Part shown: one piece after another, positions 1-12,588 of the stretch
Layout of the letters: each line of letters begins with the position of its first letter
Numbering within the stretch: position 1 is the stretch's first letter
From: Narthecium ossifragum
Taxonomy: Eukaryota; Streptophyta; Magnoliopsida; Dioscoreales; Nartheciaceae
Length of the DNA: 64,000 bases
Assembly: GCA_963920575.1 (NCBI GenBank)
Contig: OY986974.1
Span: forward strand, 3,051,275-3,115,274
Direction: 5' to 3'
The notes under the pieces: generated by a model
What the model was told of the DNA's origin: nothing
Seen by the model: the letters and a program-made list of their open reading frames with translations, nothing else
Databases searched by the model: none
Made by a program: the position numbers and the translations under genes

Positions 1-540
1 ATCATTTCCTTTTGGAAAACAGACCCAAGCCACTTTTTTCCTAAAATGCTCATGACTTTATATCATGATATCAGTCGTGTACTATGCCACTATGCCGCGT
101 GTTCATTTATTTACATCAATGCATCCTCACTAGGGCTCACTTGTATTAATAAAATATGATTATTTAAATATATACATATATATAATATTAAAATAATATT
201 TTTTACGCGATGTGGGCCAATAATGACGTGACACATGACATGTGAGTCCCACTTCTATTAATATTTTATTATAATAATATATCAATAATAATGTTTAATA
301 CACTACACGTATGAAAATATTTTTACGCACACAAATAATTTTATTCGCTCACAAACATGCGTGTAAATATTATTTAACACTTTTTATGCGTGTTTGTTTT
401 TTTCATAGACAAATATTTTTGCAAGCGCATATAAATTTTTACGCATAAATGATTTTGCAAAAAAAACTGCGCTACGGTTGCCTTTGATTGGGTATCACTA
501 AGTCTTGGGATACCCAATATATTATACAACTAAAGAAACC
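1..540. other. AT-rich intergenic DNA
   Basis: No coding region, RNA gene or bounded element recognised. The stretch is AT-rich, with loosely recurring TTTTTACGC and GCGTGTTTG motifs at about 200-460. The short open frames here show no family resemblance. Confidence 0.5.
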
Positions 541-745
541 GGCTGTAAACATACCTACATATAACACTTGCCAAAACCCCCGGTCCATCCTTTTCTTAGC
601 TTTCAAACACACAGGCATAAACATCGTTGGTGATCGAGTCGTCGTCGGTGGAAGGATCGAAAGAGAGATCACGTGTGCCACCAGTTGCCTTGGTGATCGA
701 AAGAGAGATCACCAAGGCAAAGCTCTCATCTTGTCGCCGACAAGC
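541..745 (+). repeat. Duplicated block, copy A (first part)
   Basis: This stretch is nearly identical to 43553-43730 plus 44239-44262 further right. In this copy the sequence across AAGCTCTCATCTTG/TCGCCGACAAG is uninterrupted. In the other copy a solo LTR sits at exactly that point, so this copy is the empty target site. Its function is unknown; short frames across it are not conserved enough to call a gene. Confidence 0.8.
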
Positions 746-1308
746 ATTTCTTATTATTCTACAACTGCGAATTGTACTCTCATCTGTTGATGTTAATTCA
801 GCAATATTATTCTACAACTGCGAATTCTTAGATCACGTGAAGGAAGCCATCGGTGATGGGTTCTATATATAGTCTCTTTGCAAGCTCATCCCGACAGCTT
901 TTGCTTATTTTTTGGATATGTAGTGTCAAAGGTTGAATTCTTGAGTTTAATTGCGTGATAATTAATATATATGTTATGGAGGTTCTGATGATAGATGAAA
1001 GAGAAGAGTAACTTTTCTTTTGAGCTTTCTTTCTAGTTTGAACTAAGTTCAATATTTTGCCGCATATAGGTACGTAGCGGAATTTATATTTCAAGAAAAA
1101 ACAATAAATCCTGTTATAAATCAATCCAAAATGTCCACAAAGCCATGTTTGTCATTTTAGCATGCAGATATCCTCGACGTCGGTAATGATAGAGATTCTA
1201 CATAAGTATGCAGAATTCTGATAGTTTTAAAGATGTTTGGGCTTTATCATAACTTCCCTGGAGTAATCCACTCATGAACACATGGTTGCATATGTTTTTC
1301 TCTGATAG
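746..1308. other. Intergenic stretch
   Basis: No gene recognised. A CACGTG G-box-like hexamer lies near 834 and a TATATATAG box near 864, so a decayed promoter is possible, but no coding sequence follows. Confidence 0.35.
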
Positions 1309-2536
1309 TGTTAGAACAGAAATCTAACCGTTGACCGGTCAAATAGTCAAAGTCAAAATCTACTCCACACTTAAGTATAAGATGATTGTAGTTAAGTTCT
1401 ACTCCTTCAAACGATGTTCGAACAGAGATGTCAAGTTGAATGGAAATTTAGATTAGACCTAATTTAGTAATCTAATTAACAATTAATTATCTAGATTTAC
1501 TTCAAATAGTCTAAATTAACCTAATGAAAGTGTAAGTTATCTAATATTATGAAATTAATTAAAGAAAGCCTTAAAGATCATCCTAAGTTACTAAATCCAG
1601 AGAAAGCATATTTAAATCTATTGATTAATTTAATATAATCCTAGAAGATAAAAGCTTCTAATATTAAATTAACCTAAAGAAAAGCAGTAAAGAAATCTCC
1701 AAAAAATGAAGAAGAAAACATAACTATTTAAACCTAGATTAGACGTCTAAAACCAGTAATCTAAACTACTTTAAACAGAAAAGATTAACTAAGTACTGAA
1801 GAAAAGAAACCATTACATTAAAGAAATCAACTTACAGAAAACATCTTAAAAGAACAGTAGTAAAATCCAGGCGCGCAGGCTCTGTGTTTGGTTTGCAAGA
1901 GAGATTACACAGTGAAAGATAAAGGTATTTATACTAGAGCAGTTCAATTGCTTCGTCCAGCACGTTCTCCATCATCTTTCATCTTTCATCTTTCACTCTG
2001 GATGAGTCGTGTGTCCCATGTTCTCCGATATTTCCTCGTTTCTGCATTCTTTTCTCTGGCCGATGACGGTTGCGTCTGGGCGATGAGCTTCTGGCCGATG
2101 ACGGTTGCGTCGGGTCGGTGAGCTTGTGCATGTTGTAATGTTGTCCTTCTTGATTGTTGTCTTTTTCTAGTCTGTTTCTTCATCGTCCAAAGTTGTTAAC
2201 TTGCTGTTTTTGAATGAACTAAGTTTTTGGTCGATGACTTGTCGTTGCTTTGGCCGATAAACTTCTTGTGTAAGGAAGATCATCATTCTTATTTAACAAT
2301 ATCATCGTGGTTAGATCGTTATCACCCTTGACTGATGGTTTCTTTATGTGGAAACAATCATCATTCTTGATTGATGATTTTTCTCTTTGGGCGATGATCT
2401 TAATTGATGATTTCAATCTTTGGGCGTCGATCTTATCTTTGAGCGATATCGCCCAATTGAGTTTGAGAGCCTGTCGGCCATATTTATTATGCTGACATGT
2501 TAATCATTGATTGGTTAGCCATTATATTGGCTAACA
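1309..2536 (-). mobile_element. Solo LTR, Copia-like, TSD GATAG
   Basis: The 1,228-bp unit starts TGTTAG and ends CTAACA. It is flanked by a perfect 5-bp duplication, GATAG, at 1304-1308 and 2537-2541. No internal coding region remains, so it is a solo LTR left by recombination between LTRs. A TATA-like box on the minus strand (GGTATTTATAC on plus, about 1924-1934) suggests transcription to the left. Upstream of that box lies an array of short CGATGA motifs (2050-2460). The Copia assignment rests only on the terminal sequence and size. Confidence 0.85.
2050..2460. repeat. CGATGA-motif array inside a solo LTR
   Basis: A GGCCGATGACGGTTGCGTC unit occurs twice with a 35-bp period (about 2058 and 2093). 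Variants GGTCGATGA, GGCCGATAA, TTGATGATTT and GGGCGATGAT follow. In the LTR's own orientation the array lies upstream of its TATA-like box, the same relative place as the GATCGATC arrays of other LTRs in this window. Confidence 0.6.
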
Positions 2537-2990
2537 GATAGAAATAAAGAACTTGACAGTCTCAGATAGATTTCTTCATTTTTATTTCCCTATTATGGTT
2601 GACATCTGAAGGGCCTATCTGAGCAACCGTTATACATATTATTCTACAAAAATATGCAGGTCTGCTATTGATTAATACATGTTCAACTTGTTGGGGATTT
2701 CGGCGGGGATCAAAAACCAAGATGGGAAAGCACCAAAAGGAAATAAGGAGAAAAGAGACAACAGATTTAACGTGGAAAACCTCCCGGCAAATCACCGCGA
2801 AGGAAAAACCACAGGAAGAGAGAAAACTTCAATATATGAGGAGATTTACAAGACTCGATCTCTCAACTCTCACATATAAATCTCTCTCAACCCTCTCAAA
2901 TACATTGACTCAAGAATGCCCTACTTTCTATCAAGCCCCCTTGCTTTCTCTCAAGCCCTCTTACTTTCTCTTAAGCCCTAAGACCTCTCT

Positions 2991-5414
2991 TGTGAGGACC
3001 CGTACCTCCAACCTGGTCTGACCGCGTTAGGTCGAGGGTCTGGGTTTGTGGTTTGGCTCGGTTGGCCTTGGGATGCGATCGGTTGATCGCATCGCTGTTT
3101 TTGACCCCAGTGGCATTTTGGTAAATATGCTCCCTGGTGGTCAGTTTCACACCCGCGTTGCACACATGGCCTTTGATTGATGTATGTGTTTGATTAGAAC
3201 CTTTAGGGCGCTTCTGATCGGAAGATCGGAGCTCGATCGGGAGAGATCGAATCGGACGGCTGTGATGGATTCCAGCTTTCTATTTAAACCCCTCTCCTTT
3301 CTCTCTCTCTTTCTTTTCTTCTTCTCCTGCGTTCTTTCTTCTCTCTCTCCTGCGGGCGGCTGTGCTAGGGCATTCGGAGGCGTGGCTTCGAGGAGCGGAT
3401 TCCGGCGATCGGAGTTGGGGGATGCGTGGAGGAGCTGCCCTATCTCTTCAAGTAGGTGTTTCTACCTCGATCTTTGGATCGGATTCTCCTAGGATAGGTT
3501 TAATGCTTATTCGCTGTAGGGATACTTATTAGAATGTTGTGTAGCTTGTAGCACATGTGATGTGGCTTGATTCTTGTATTCCTACCCCGCGACTTCGGCA
3601 TTTTAACGGCTGGTTTTCCGTATTCTCGCCGTTTATCGGTTTTCGGCCATTTTAACCTAAATTTGAGATTTAACAGTCAAAAAGGGGATTTCTTTATACC
3701 ATTGGTTTCCCCATCACCTTCTATGCATGCTTGCAAAGTTTCATCGAATTCCAACTTGATTTGATCCTTGAAATCCAAGAAATTGGATTTCCGGCACTGT
3801 TCTGATGAACTGTGCCTAAGGCCCGACGGTCGATCGGTGCATCGACCGTCAAGCGTTGGTACGCTCTTTCGGGGCTCGACGGTCGATCGGTGCATCGACC
3901 GTCAAGTAATGTTTTGCTCTTTCTGGACCTGACGGTCAACCGTCGCATCGACCGTCGGGCTCTGTCGGGATTTTGGACTCCCACGGTCGATGGATGGATC
4001 GACCGCGGGATCTTCTCTTTTCGCCATTTACCTGACGGTCGATCGTCGGATCGACCGTCGCATCGACCGTCAGGCGCTGTTTGGTTTTGGGTTTCCCAGG
4101 GTCGATGAGTGGATCGACCGTCGCCCTTTGGGTTTCTTCGTGTTGGCTTCACGGTCGATCGTGGCATCGACCGTGACATCGACCGTGGCCTCACGGTCGA
4201 TCGGCGGATCGACTGTCGCATCGTCCGTGGGCACTTAAACAGTGTTTTCTGGTTTTTCTCAAATGGCTTCCAATCGTGATTGATCTTTAAACATGTTGGG
4301 AAGTTGTTAAACGGATTTTGTAGTATTTTCAAAGGATTTCTATCGAGTTTGAGGATCGATTCGAGTATCTTCCTTTTTGGGCGAATCTAGGGTTTTGATT
4401 GCATTTAATACTTGGTTGTTTGTAGTTAAATGCTTATTTGATTGCCTAACCATTAGCTAGCTATGAGTGCTAGCTAATGAGGAATTGTGGAACCTTAGCC
4501 TCTTGCCGGCGAGTGCCGAGGGCTATTGTATAAATGTGGCCAGTTACCTGCGGGGTAACTGTGGAACCTTAGTCTGTCAGGTGCAAGAGAGCACTGAAGA
4601 CTATTGTATATCTGTATTCATGCTCTGCTCAGATCTTTGTTTGGTTAGCATAGTTTATTCTATACTTGAGGTCTTTGCTATGCTTACCCCTTTGGCTAGC
4701 TGTAAGCTATGCCTGGCCCTGTATGGTTGATGACATCTTGTTGCATGCTTATATCTTGTTATCTGTGCCTGAGCATTGCATCCATGTCAATTGCATTAGA
4801 GGCATCTGAGGTAAGGGTGATCCTACTGGTTCTGGTTCTCTGTTTCCTCCCAACGTGTTTGGAGAATGTGTCCCAGCGTGGTCGGTTGAGAAGAGTAGGA
4901 TCCTTGGGGTAGTCGGCAGGGGTTGTGGAACCCCGTGGCATTCCTTAGACTTGAGCAGGGAGACAACACTGTTGTTGTTTTCCTCCCTTCAGTGTGCCGT
5001 AGAGTAGAACCCTACTGAGCTTATCGCTCACTCCTACCCGGGCTGCGTTTGCAGGTGCAGGCGCCAGTTCTTCTTCAGTAGAGCCGGCGGATCAGCTTTG
5101 GTGGCGCGACTACATCCAGAGGTGTTTGAGGTTGCTGGAGGACGATCGTTGTACTTTTGGCAGATTTTGTAAATTATGTATATTTGAGGAATTCTGGGAT
5201 CACTGTATAATATTCTTTCCTTTGAGGATTTTGTATCAAATCTTGTATCAGTACAACTTGATGAATATATGAATTGAATATCTGTTTACCTCTTGATTAT
5301 AATTTGTTTAAGTTTTTCTTTAATTCCGCATTGTATCGCGCCAGTTGGAGATGAATAGTGTAGGTTTCCCCTCACGCCTCGGCTCGGATGGGTTTTCTGG
5401 GTCGGGGTGTGACA
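2991..5414 (+). mobile_element. Solo long LTR, Gypsy-type (TGTGAGG family), TSD TCTCT
   Basis: A 2,424-bp unit starting TGTGAGGACC and ending GGGGTGTGACA, with perfect TCTCT duplications at 2986-2990 and 5415-5419. It inserted into the LTR at 2689-5892. A TATTTAAA box lies at about 3282-3290, followed by a pyrimidine-rich stretch. A GACGGTCGATC array is at 3820-4225. Related LTRs recur at 6706-29045 (broken), 9844-12245, 12589-15127 and 29046-31319. The Gypsy assignment rests on the PBS and protease remains beside related copies. Confidence 0.88.
3820..4225. repeat. Palindromic GACGGTCGATC array
   Basis: More than a dozen copies of GGTCGATCG or its complement CGATCGACC occur here, often as GACGGTCGATCG...CGATCGACCGTC pairs spaced 15-40 bp apart. 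Long open frames on both strands across the array come from its lack of stop codons, not from coding capacity. Confidence 0.8.
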
Positions 5415-5559
5415 TCTCTCTAGGCCTCCAAGATGAGAACCCACGTTCTACCAATTAGGGTTACACACCAACCCTATTTATATGGCCCAAGACAATTAGA
5501 ATCGGAATTGATCCTAACCGTCCAAAAAACCCAATCTGTCGTTTTCGGATCAATCCAAA

Positions 5560-5810
5560 GATGTCTTGGATCAATCCAACTGTGCGTCGGCTAAACCAGT
5601 TCTCTGTCAACTGGTCTGGGATTGATCCACTGTTGCTTTGGATCGATCCAGCTTTGGGTTTGGATCGATCCAATGTGGGTTGGATCGATCCACTTTGCCT
5701 GACTGCAAATACGTCTCTGGAAAGAACGTTCGTATCGATCCAGACAAGTCTAGATCGATCCAGACTCACTTTGGATCGATCCAACAGGACCTTGGATCGA
5801 TCCAAGCTCC
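5560..5810. repeat. GGATCGATCC array in solo LTR
   Basis: About eight copies of the palindrome TTGGATCGATCCAA and close variants occur here. They lie beside the minus-strand TATTTATA box of the surrounding LTR. Confidence 0.8.
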
Positions 5811-6047
5811 AGAACGAGCCCAAGAACAGCGACCATCACTTTGTTCTCCGTTGATGTCGCTGCCAGCCTCATGAGGAGGGATTTTCCCAACACAACTTTC
5901 TTATAGAAGAAGGGCAAGTATCATATCTCTTACCTTTCTTTCGAAAATGAATCAATTGGTCTATTCGATCACCCTCTCTTTTTTTTTGCTTAGATGAGCC
6001 ATACTACTAATTTCAATACAAAACATAGTTAGGATAGTTTAGATCAG

Positions 6048-6359
6048 GCAACTGCTGCAGGCAGCAAACAAAAATGCTTTTCATAAACACTTAATGTGAA
6101 ATGTTACTGCATTAATTTAAGGTATAAATTTAATGGTTAATTAGAACATCTGCCTCATGTTAATTCTTTGATGTTTTTCATAAACATCACTTGGTATTAT
6201 GGTCACCGATTAATCGTGCCAGTGGCATGGGCTTATAAAGTTAAAGTCCCATAAACATAGGACTACTCTAGCATTGCATAGACATAGACGTTGGCGTGAG
6301 CCAACCGTTGAGCACTTGTTTCAATGATTTCTTCTTCTACTATTACTTAATATATTATA
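6048..6359. repeat. Duplicated block, copy A (second part)
   Basis: Nearly identical to 47952-48197 plus 51824-51932. In that copy a LINE is inserted after CCAACCGT; here CCAACCGTTGAGCAC is continuous, giving the empty site. Confidence 0.8.
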
Positions 6360-6705
6360 GGTCAAAAAACACTGTAGTACCTATAGTTTTAAAATTTTAC
6401 AGTTTAGTATCTTTAATTTTAAAAATTATATAATTGTGCCTCAAATTTTCAAAATGATGTAGTTTAGGCTCGCCATCTAACACCGTTACTCTAATTTCAC
6501 GGCAAACCAAGTCACTGTGCTCAATTTTGACTGGTTTTCGCTTATGTGAGCTGGTTTTCGCTGATGTGGGGAAGTGAAAGAGAGAAATACAGGAGGGAGA
6601 GAGAGAAAGCACCAGTCGGAGATGGAGATCCGGCGTCCAACGAAGTCGTAGCGGATTAGATATGGCATCACCCATGCTCCCACCGCCGGCGTCTTGCTGA
6701 GCACA
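6360..6705. mobile_element. Truncated Mutator-like element (copy of 51933-53425)
   Basis: It begins GGTCAAAAAACAC, directly after the 9-mer TATATTATA, and matches the left 350 bp of the complete element at 51933. Homology stops at CACATGGC, where long-LTR sequence takes over. The right end is therefore missing, probably through a deletion or recombination with the LTR. Confidence 0.75.
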
Positions 6706-7496
6706 TGGCTCGGTTGGCCTTGGGATGCGATCGGTTGATCGCATCGCTGTTTTTGACCCCAGTGGCATTTTGGTAAATATGCTCCCTGGTGGTCAGTTTT
6801 ACACCCGCGTTGCACACATGGCCTTTGATTGATGTATGTGTTTGATTAGAACCTTTAGGGCGCTTCCGATCGGAAGATCGGAGCTCGATCGGGAGAGATC
6901 GAATCAGACGGCTGTGATCGATTCCAGCTTTCAATTTAACCCTTCTTTTCTCTCTTTCCCTGGTTTTTCTTCCTTCTTCTCCTCTCTTTCTCTCTTTCTC
7001 TCTCTCCTGCGGCTGAGCTAGGGCTTGGAGGCGTGGCTTTCGAGGAGCGGATTCCGACAATCGGAGTTGGGGGATGCGTGGAGGAGCAGCCTTGCTGGTT
7101 CAAGTAGGTGTTTCTACCTCGATCTTAGGATCGGGTTATCCTAGGATAGATTTAATGCTTTTTCGCTGTAGGAGTGCTTATTAGAATGTTGTGTAACTTG
7201 TAGCATGGATGTTGTGGATGATTTCTTGTATTCCTACCTCGCGATTTCGATATTCTATTGGCTTGTTTTCGTATTGTCGCCGTTTATCGGTTTTCGGCCG
7301 TTTTGACCTAAATTGGAGATTTAACCGTCAAAAATGTGAGTTCTTCACCCCATTGGATTCCCCATCATCTTTTATGCATGCTTACAAGGTTTCATCAACT
7401 TCCAACTTGAATTGATCCTTCAAATCCAAGAAATTGGATTTCCGGCACTGTTCTGAGGAACTGTGTCGTCAAGCGTTAATACGCTGATTTCGGGCC

Positions 7497-7795
7497 TGAC
7501 AGTCGACCGTCGGATCGACCGTCGCGCTCTGTGGCGCTTTTGGCCTCCCATGGTCGATGCCCCGATCGACCGTGGTTCCTTCTTCTTTTCCATCCCGCCT
7601 CACGGTCGACCGTTGGATCGACCGTCGCATCGTCCGCGAGGCTCTGTCCCGATTTGGATCTCTCATGGTCGATGCACCGATCGACCGTGGCCCTTATGAT
7701 TTTCCCTCGATTGACCTCCACGGTCGATCCGCCGGATCGACCGTGGCCTCACGGTCGACCGTCGGATCGACCGTCGCATCGACCGTGGGCCACTG
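7497..7795. repeat. GGTCGATC array in broken LTR
   Basis: At least ten copies of GGTCGA(T/C)C or its complement occur here, at the position matching the array of the 2991-5414 LTR. The spacing and arm sequences have diverged from that copy. Confidence 0.75.
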
Positions 7796-8834
7796 AGCTA
7801 TGTTTGCTGGTTTCCTTTGATTGGTTTTCATCCATGATAGATACCCAATCATGTTAGGAAGCATGCATGTCATTTTCATGGGATTTTTGAGGGATTTCTA
7901 CTGAGATTGAGAATTGAATTGGACGTTGCCCTTTTCTATGGATTTATAAATGGATTTGCATTTAATACTTGGTTTGATAAGTAGTTAAATGTTTATTGGG
8001 TTGCTTAACCATTAGTTAGCTATGAATGCTGGCTAATGAGGAACTGTGGAACCTTAGCCTGATGCCGGCGTGTGCCGAGGGCTATTATATAAATGTTGGC
8101 CAGTTTCCTGCGGGGTGACTGTGGAACCTTAGTGTCGCGTCGCGACCCGCGAAAGCCCAACCGGGGCGGGCGACGCGAACCGAAACCTAACAAAACGCAG
8201 AAGAAAAGCTGGCGAGGGTTCCCTCTAACCTATTGGTCTCCCTAACAGTTCACCAAAAGCACCCCCAAATTAAAGACAATAATTTAATGAAACCCCGAAC
8301 CACAGATTTACGAACTCAAAAAGATTTAATATACATATCCTCGGAGAGGGGGAGGTTAAAATATAACATTACTCCCGCAAGAGACTATCTAACATAGGAT
8401 AAAAACTGTAAAGGATCACCACCTCTCAGACTCCGCCTGGCGCTGCCGCACCGCCGACCAACTGCCCGGTAGGGACCACAGAAGAGGTACTGACGCCTGC
8501 ACCTGCAAAACGCAGCCCGGGTAGGAGTGAGCACTAAGCTCAGTAGGGATCTACACTACGACACACAGAAGGAAGAGGGAAACGCAACAATGTCGCGCTC
8601 AAGTAGAACCTGGGTGTATACAGGGGTCCCATAACCCCACCGCGTTTCCCTGAGGCCCCGATCATGATCTTCCAGCCGGGCTGGTCACATGTCGGGTCAC
8701 ACTCAGTAGCAGGAAACAACACTGCTGACTCTCAACAGGACACAGAACACTGTTTGGTGGGAAAAGACACCACTGAGTAGGTAACTCCTCTACTCAAGAG
8801 TTTAAGAACGCCGGACACCGGCTACACCTCAGAT

Positions 8835-9519
8835 CCGACTCGAGGCCGACATGACCTCTACAATCATCAAGCAACAAGTGCACCAGTTATCTAAGCCTAT
8901 CATCAAGTTTGACTGGACACTGCAATTCAAACCGGGTCCAAACTACCCAACCCCAGTCCTAGGGCTAAGTCCGAGCTTCCAGCCTCGGGACGGCGACCCA
9001 AAGATCACCCACGCCCTAACCAATGCAACTAATGCACACAACAATAATGCATGCTATGACATATACATATAAGAAGCAAAGCATGCAACAATATGTCAAA
9101 CATCATATAAGTCAACTGGATCGCTGCAACGGTACTACCAACCACTGCCAGCCGATCCGCAGCGGGTCCCGGCATTACGACGGTACCACGACCGTCAACC
9201 GCGAACTCCTGCAATGAGAAGCAACCCCGAAAACCGCTGAATGAACAGTAACAATATATTATTATATTCTAAAATATAATATTATATTCAAACACCCAAA
9301 ACCTCTACTTAGGGGCTAATTGATCCCGTCGATCTGACATCCAAACGACGTCGGATTCAAGATCCAACTTAGCCACCAGTAGGTGTATATACCATGATCA
9401 ACATATCCTAAAATCATAATCATCCAACGGTTGGATTAACGGGAAAACACTAATCAAAATCGTTAATCAAACTAACTTACCCATTAATTGCTCCAACGCA
9501 GCCCTCCAGCAAACAATTC
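8835..9519. repeat. Direct repeat, left copy (partner 15128-15809)
   Basis: This stretch and 15128-15809 are nearly identical and in the same orientation, from GACTCGAGGCCGACA to CAGCAAACAATTCATAACA. Both belong to the same LTR family and bracket the rearranged core of the 8133-16837 composite. Confidence 0.8.
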
Positions 9520-9520
9520 A

Positions 9521-9836
9521 TAACAGGGACAGACTGGCCAACAAGGCTGAGAGCTCACTGCCACGTCCCCCCACACCACAAGCAAAGGAATCGGCTGAGA
9601 ACCGATCCCCCAACAACACAAACTGTGTCCCATCGGGTGTCCAAGCGACCACCCTCCGGTGACCACAGTCGATGATAGCTCGGTATGCTGCTAACCAGTC
9701 CATACTGAGTATCACATCGAAGCCTGTCAGGTCTAGCACCCGTAGGTCTAGACAGACACGGAGGCCTCCAACATCCAAGGAACAAGATCGACAGACCCGG
9801 TCAACCCTGACTGTGCCGCCGATCGGTGAGTCTACA
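9521..9836 (-). pseudogene. Gypsy polyprotein fragment, protease region
   Basis: The minus strand encodes a stretch ending the retropepsin-type protease domain. It has the FDVILSMDWL motif followed by AAYRAIIDCGHRRV, typical of Ty3/Gypsy protease C-termini. The upstream catalytic D-S/T-G portion and everything after the domain are absent, so this is a remnant of about 100 residues. It abuts an LTR fragment on the left and the opposite-strand LTR at 9844 on the right. Confidence 0.7.
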
Positions 9837-9843
9837 GACTGTG

Positions 9844-12245
9844 TGTGAGGACCTACCCCTCTTTTCCCTTTTGGCTTGTGTTGACCCCAAGGGCAATTTG
9901 GAAAATTGCGCCTTGGCGGTCGTTCCACACTGGGTGTGCACACACAGACCTTGTTTGATGCTTGTGTTTGTTAGAAAGGTTAGGTGGGACCTAGTTTGGG
10001 AGTTCTGGGCTTGGGCCCGTTTTCCAGCCCAAGGTTGCACTTCTGGGCAGGGAGGATCGATCCTTGGGTCGTGGAGAATCGATCCTGCATGTGCCTGGAA
10101 GTCTTTGTCGGTGGCTTTCGAAGGACGGCCACCGCGGTGGCCGTCGCTTCCCCTGTCAGGGGAGGGGAGACTTTTGCTCCCCTCCTTCGCCTTTCCCCCA
10201 GCTTCGCCGGCTTTCCCCGGCCTTACCCCGCCCCCTTCCCCTGCTCTTTCCTCTTTCTTCCTTCTTCTTCCCCGCGAGAGCTCTGCTTTTCCCCTGTTCC
10301 GACCGCCCCTTTTCCTCCTCCGTTCTCCCTCCTCCGGCCACCGTTCTCGGAGCTTGAAGGCTCGTTGGAACCGTGACGGCGTGAGGAAGATCCTTGGCTA
10401 GGCTTCGTGGATCGAAGCTGCTCTGAGGAGGTAGGGATCTCACTCAAACCTCCGGCTTGCTTTGAGGGTTTAAATCTGGGTTTTGTTTTCAATAGATCTC
10501 CTTGTGGAGTTGTTGGTTTCCGGTTTTGAAGCCATGAGTAGCTTCGTGTTGCTTAGATCTACCAGCCCACCAAGTTTGGTGAGGTTTGGTTGTGCCTTCC
10601 GGCGGCTTTTCCGGCCGGAAGCACGCCGGAACCCATCAGGATCGATCCTCCTGGGAGGAAGGATCGGTCCTTCTGGTGTTGGCTTGCTGCACCCAGCACA
10701 TGATCGATCTTCTTATGGGAGGAGATCGATCATGGGGCCTGGGTGAGCATGGTTACCCTTCGTCCCGAGAATGATCGATCTTCATGGGAGGAAGGATCGA
10801 TCTTCCTTGGTGCGACTGGAAGGGCGCCCTCTGTCACCAAAAAGATCGATCTTCCTGGGAGGAATGATCGATCTTCTTTGGCTCGACAGTGAGGGAAGCT
10901 CACTGTTGCTTGAATGATCGATCCTTCCTTGGTGAGGATCGATCCTTCGGTAGCAGAGAGGGTTTTCGAGGGTTTTGCCCGCGGGGCTACGCATGTAAGT
11001 GGATTTTGACGGTTTTGCCCTTGGGGCTTCTATGTTTTACATCATGCTTGAATGTTTACCGCTTTGTGGTTAACCGAGGGAGTAATGAACCCTCGGGAAT
11101 GCTTAGTGTAACTGGGCCATGGGTTATGTCCTTTTATCGCTTTATAGTGAACCGAAGGAAGTTATGATCCTCGGGAGTGTTTAGAATAAATGGGCCGAAG
11201 GTGTGCCTTTTCTGTGTTGCATGTTACCGCTTTATTTTATATCCTGCCCTGCTCCTGTGCATTAGACATGCTAGGTTAGACTGGGTGGGGTTGACCCGTG
11301 GACTCCGATGATCTAGGACTAAGCGTGGGATGCCGTTACCCCGGTAAGGGTGTCCTACAAGTATCGTCCGGCCCACCCTGTGTCAAGGACCGTCGGAGGT
11401 AGCCCAGTCCTTGAGCAGTGGCTATCGGAGGGACGTAGGTTGGACAGGACCCCTGAGGGGGAGGGGGAGGACATCGATGGGATCGATGGACTCCCTGGCT
11501 ACGCTTAGTCTTGGGTCAGGAGTTAGGGGTCCTCTTGGCTCTGTGGCTTGGAGTGCTGAGAGATGGTAGTCTTAACCTCGGTCGTTCTGCCAAGTGTGGA
11601 GATCCCGCTTGGGGAAGGGTGTCCTACCAGTAGCGTCATGTCCACCCTGTGTCAGGGATTGTCGGAGTTGCCCACCCATGAGCAGTGGTTGTCGGAGGGG
11701 CGTACTTGGGACAGGAATCCTTCGGGTTAGTGACGGGATTTATGGGATCCTTGGCAAGCCTCAGTACTTGGCCTAAGGGTTGGTTCGTTGGGTTTGCCTT
11801 CTTAGCGAGAGTGGTAGAGTAGGACCCTGCTGAGCTGTTGCTCACTCCTACCTAGACTGTGTGTTTGCAGGTGCGGGTCCCCGTTCTCCTCCGGTGCTTC
11901 CCCGTCGGCCGTCTCGTGGCAGCGTGCCGGATCCTGACCATGTCTGTGGGTCAGGATGGGTTCGTTTGTGCGTTCTCTGAGACCCCAGTGGGTGGTGTAG
12001 CTTCTTTTTGGGGACTGTTGATCCCTTGTAGCTTGTTGTACTAAACCTTTGTTAACTCTTTTATTACTGTTTTGTAATAAATGTTAATAGTTGTTGTTTA
12101 GTCCTTTGCTTCCGCTTGTGCCTGTTGGCAGCTGTTTCCGCCAGCTGGCCGTAGTCTCAACTGTTTCCGCCAGTTGAGGCTGTAGTTGTAGGTTTTCCCC
12201 CTCGCGGTCCCGGCCCGGGTGCGCTCTGCGGGTCGGGGCGCGACA
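9844..12245 (+). mobile_element. Long LTR with adjacent PBS (TGTGAGG family)
   Basis: A 2,402-bp unit starting TGTGAGGACC and ending GGGGCGCGACA. It is followed at once by TTAGTATCAGAGC (12248-12260), a one-base variant of the usual initiator-tRNA-Met primer-binding sequence of plant LTR elements. It is therefore a 5' LTR with about 100 bp of leader. The rest of the element is lost at about 12350, where opposite-strand leader sequence begins. Confidence 0.8.
10640..10960. repeat. GATCGATC array in long LTR
   Basis: Copies of AGATCGATCTTC and GGATCGATCCTTC alternate, several with an intervening GGGAGGAA spacer. Two further copies lie at about 10049 and 10078. A near-identical arrangement occurs at 29690-29995. 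Confidence 0.8.
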
Positions 12246-12349
12246 GCTTAGTATCAGAGCATAGGTTGTAGATCCCAAGGTGTTGGATCGGGTCTTTGTG
12301 TTGGATCCTAAGGCCCGTCGGGCAGCGCGCTGATGGCGCGCGGTACCCT

Positions 12350-12588
12350 GACCCAACACTGGACAGCTAGCCTGTTCCCCTGGCATCTGCACGTTCAACA
12401 GAGACGACAAGTGTCCACACGTGAGAAACAAAACACAGCAGCAATCAATAAAATAAAAGCATAACACACATGAGCACAGTCAAGCACACAGGGATGCTCT
12501 ACTCTTAGAACTATCCCAAACCGCGCTCAAGTCTCAACCGCAAGCCTAATCCTATCCCTGGGACCTACAGCCTGCTCTGATACCAAGT
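12350..12588 (-). other. Leader of a minus-strand LTR element, with PBS
   Basis: GCTCTGATACCAA at 12574-12586 is the complement of TTGGTATCAGAGC, the initiator-tRNA-Met primer-binding site. It lies directly beside the LTR that starts at 12589. The remaining bases are untranslated leader of that element; no gag frame is visible. Confidence 0.7.

Larger units (their letters stand above)
2689..5892 (-). mobile_element. Solo LTR (TGTTGGG family) with a nested LTR, TSD CAACT
   Basis: The termini are TGTTGGGGATTT and TTTCCCAACA. The flanks are a perfect CAACT duplication at 2684-2688 and 5893-5897. The unit is interrupted by the solo LTR at 2991-5414; without it, about 775 bp remain. A TATTTATA at about 5475-5482 reads as a minus-strand TATA box, and a GGATCGATCC array follows at 5560-5810. 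A second member of the family is at 44671-46889. Confidence 0.85.

Noticed and set aside
3721..4332. Open frames of 98-203 codons on both strands in the TCGATC arrays (also near 5461-5854, 7463-7857 and 13702-14181)
   Set aside because: They exist because palindromic array units lack stop codons in several frames. Composition is Arg/Ser/Asp-rich and the same array is open on both strands.
9826..10443. Frames of 90-191 codons on both strands
   Set aside because: They lie in the GC-rich, pyrimidine-rich part of a long LTR; low complexity, no start context and no conserved motif.
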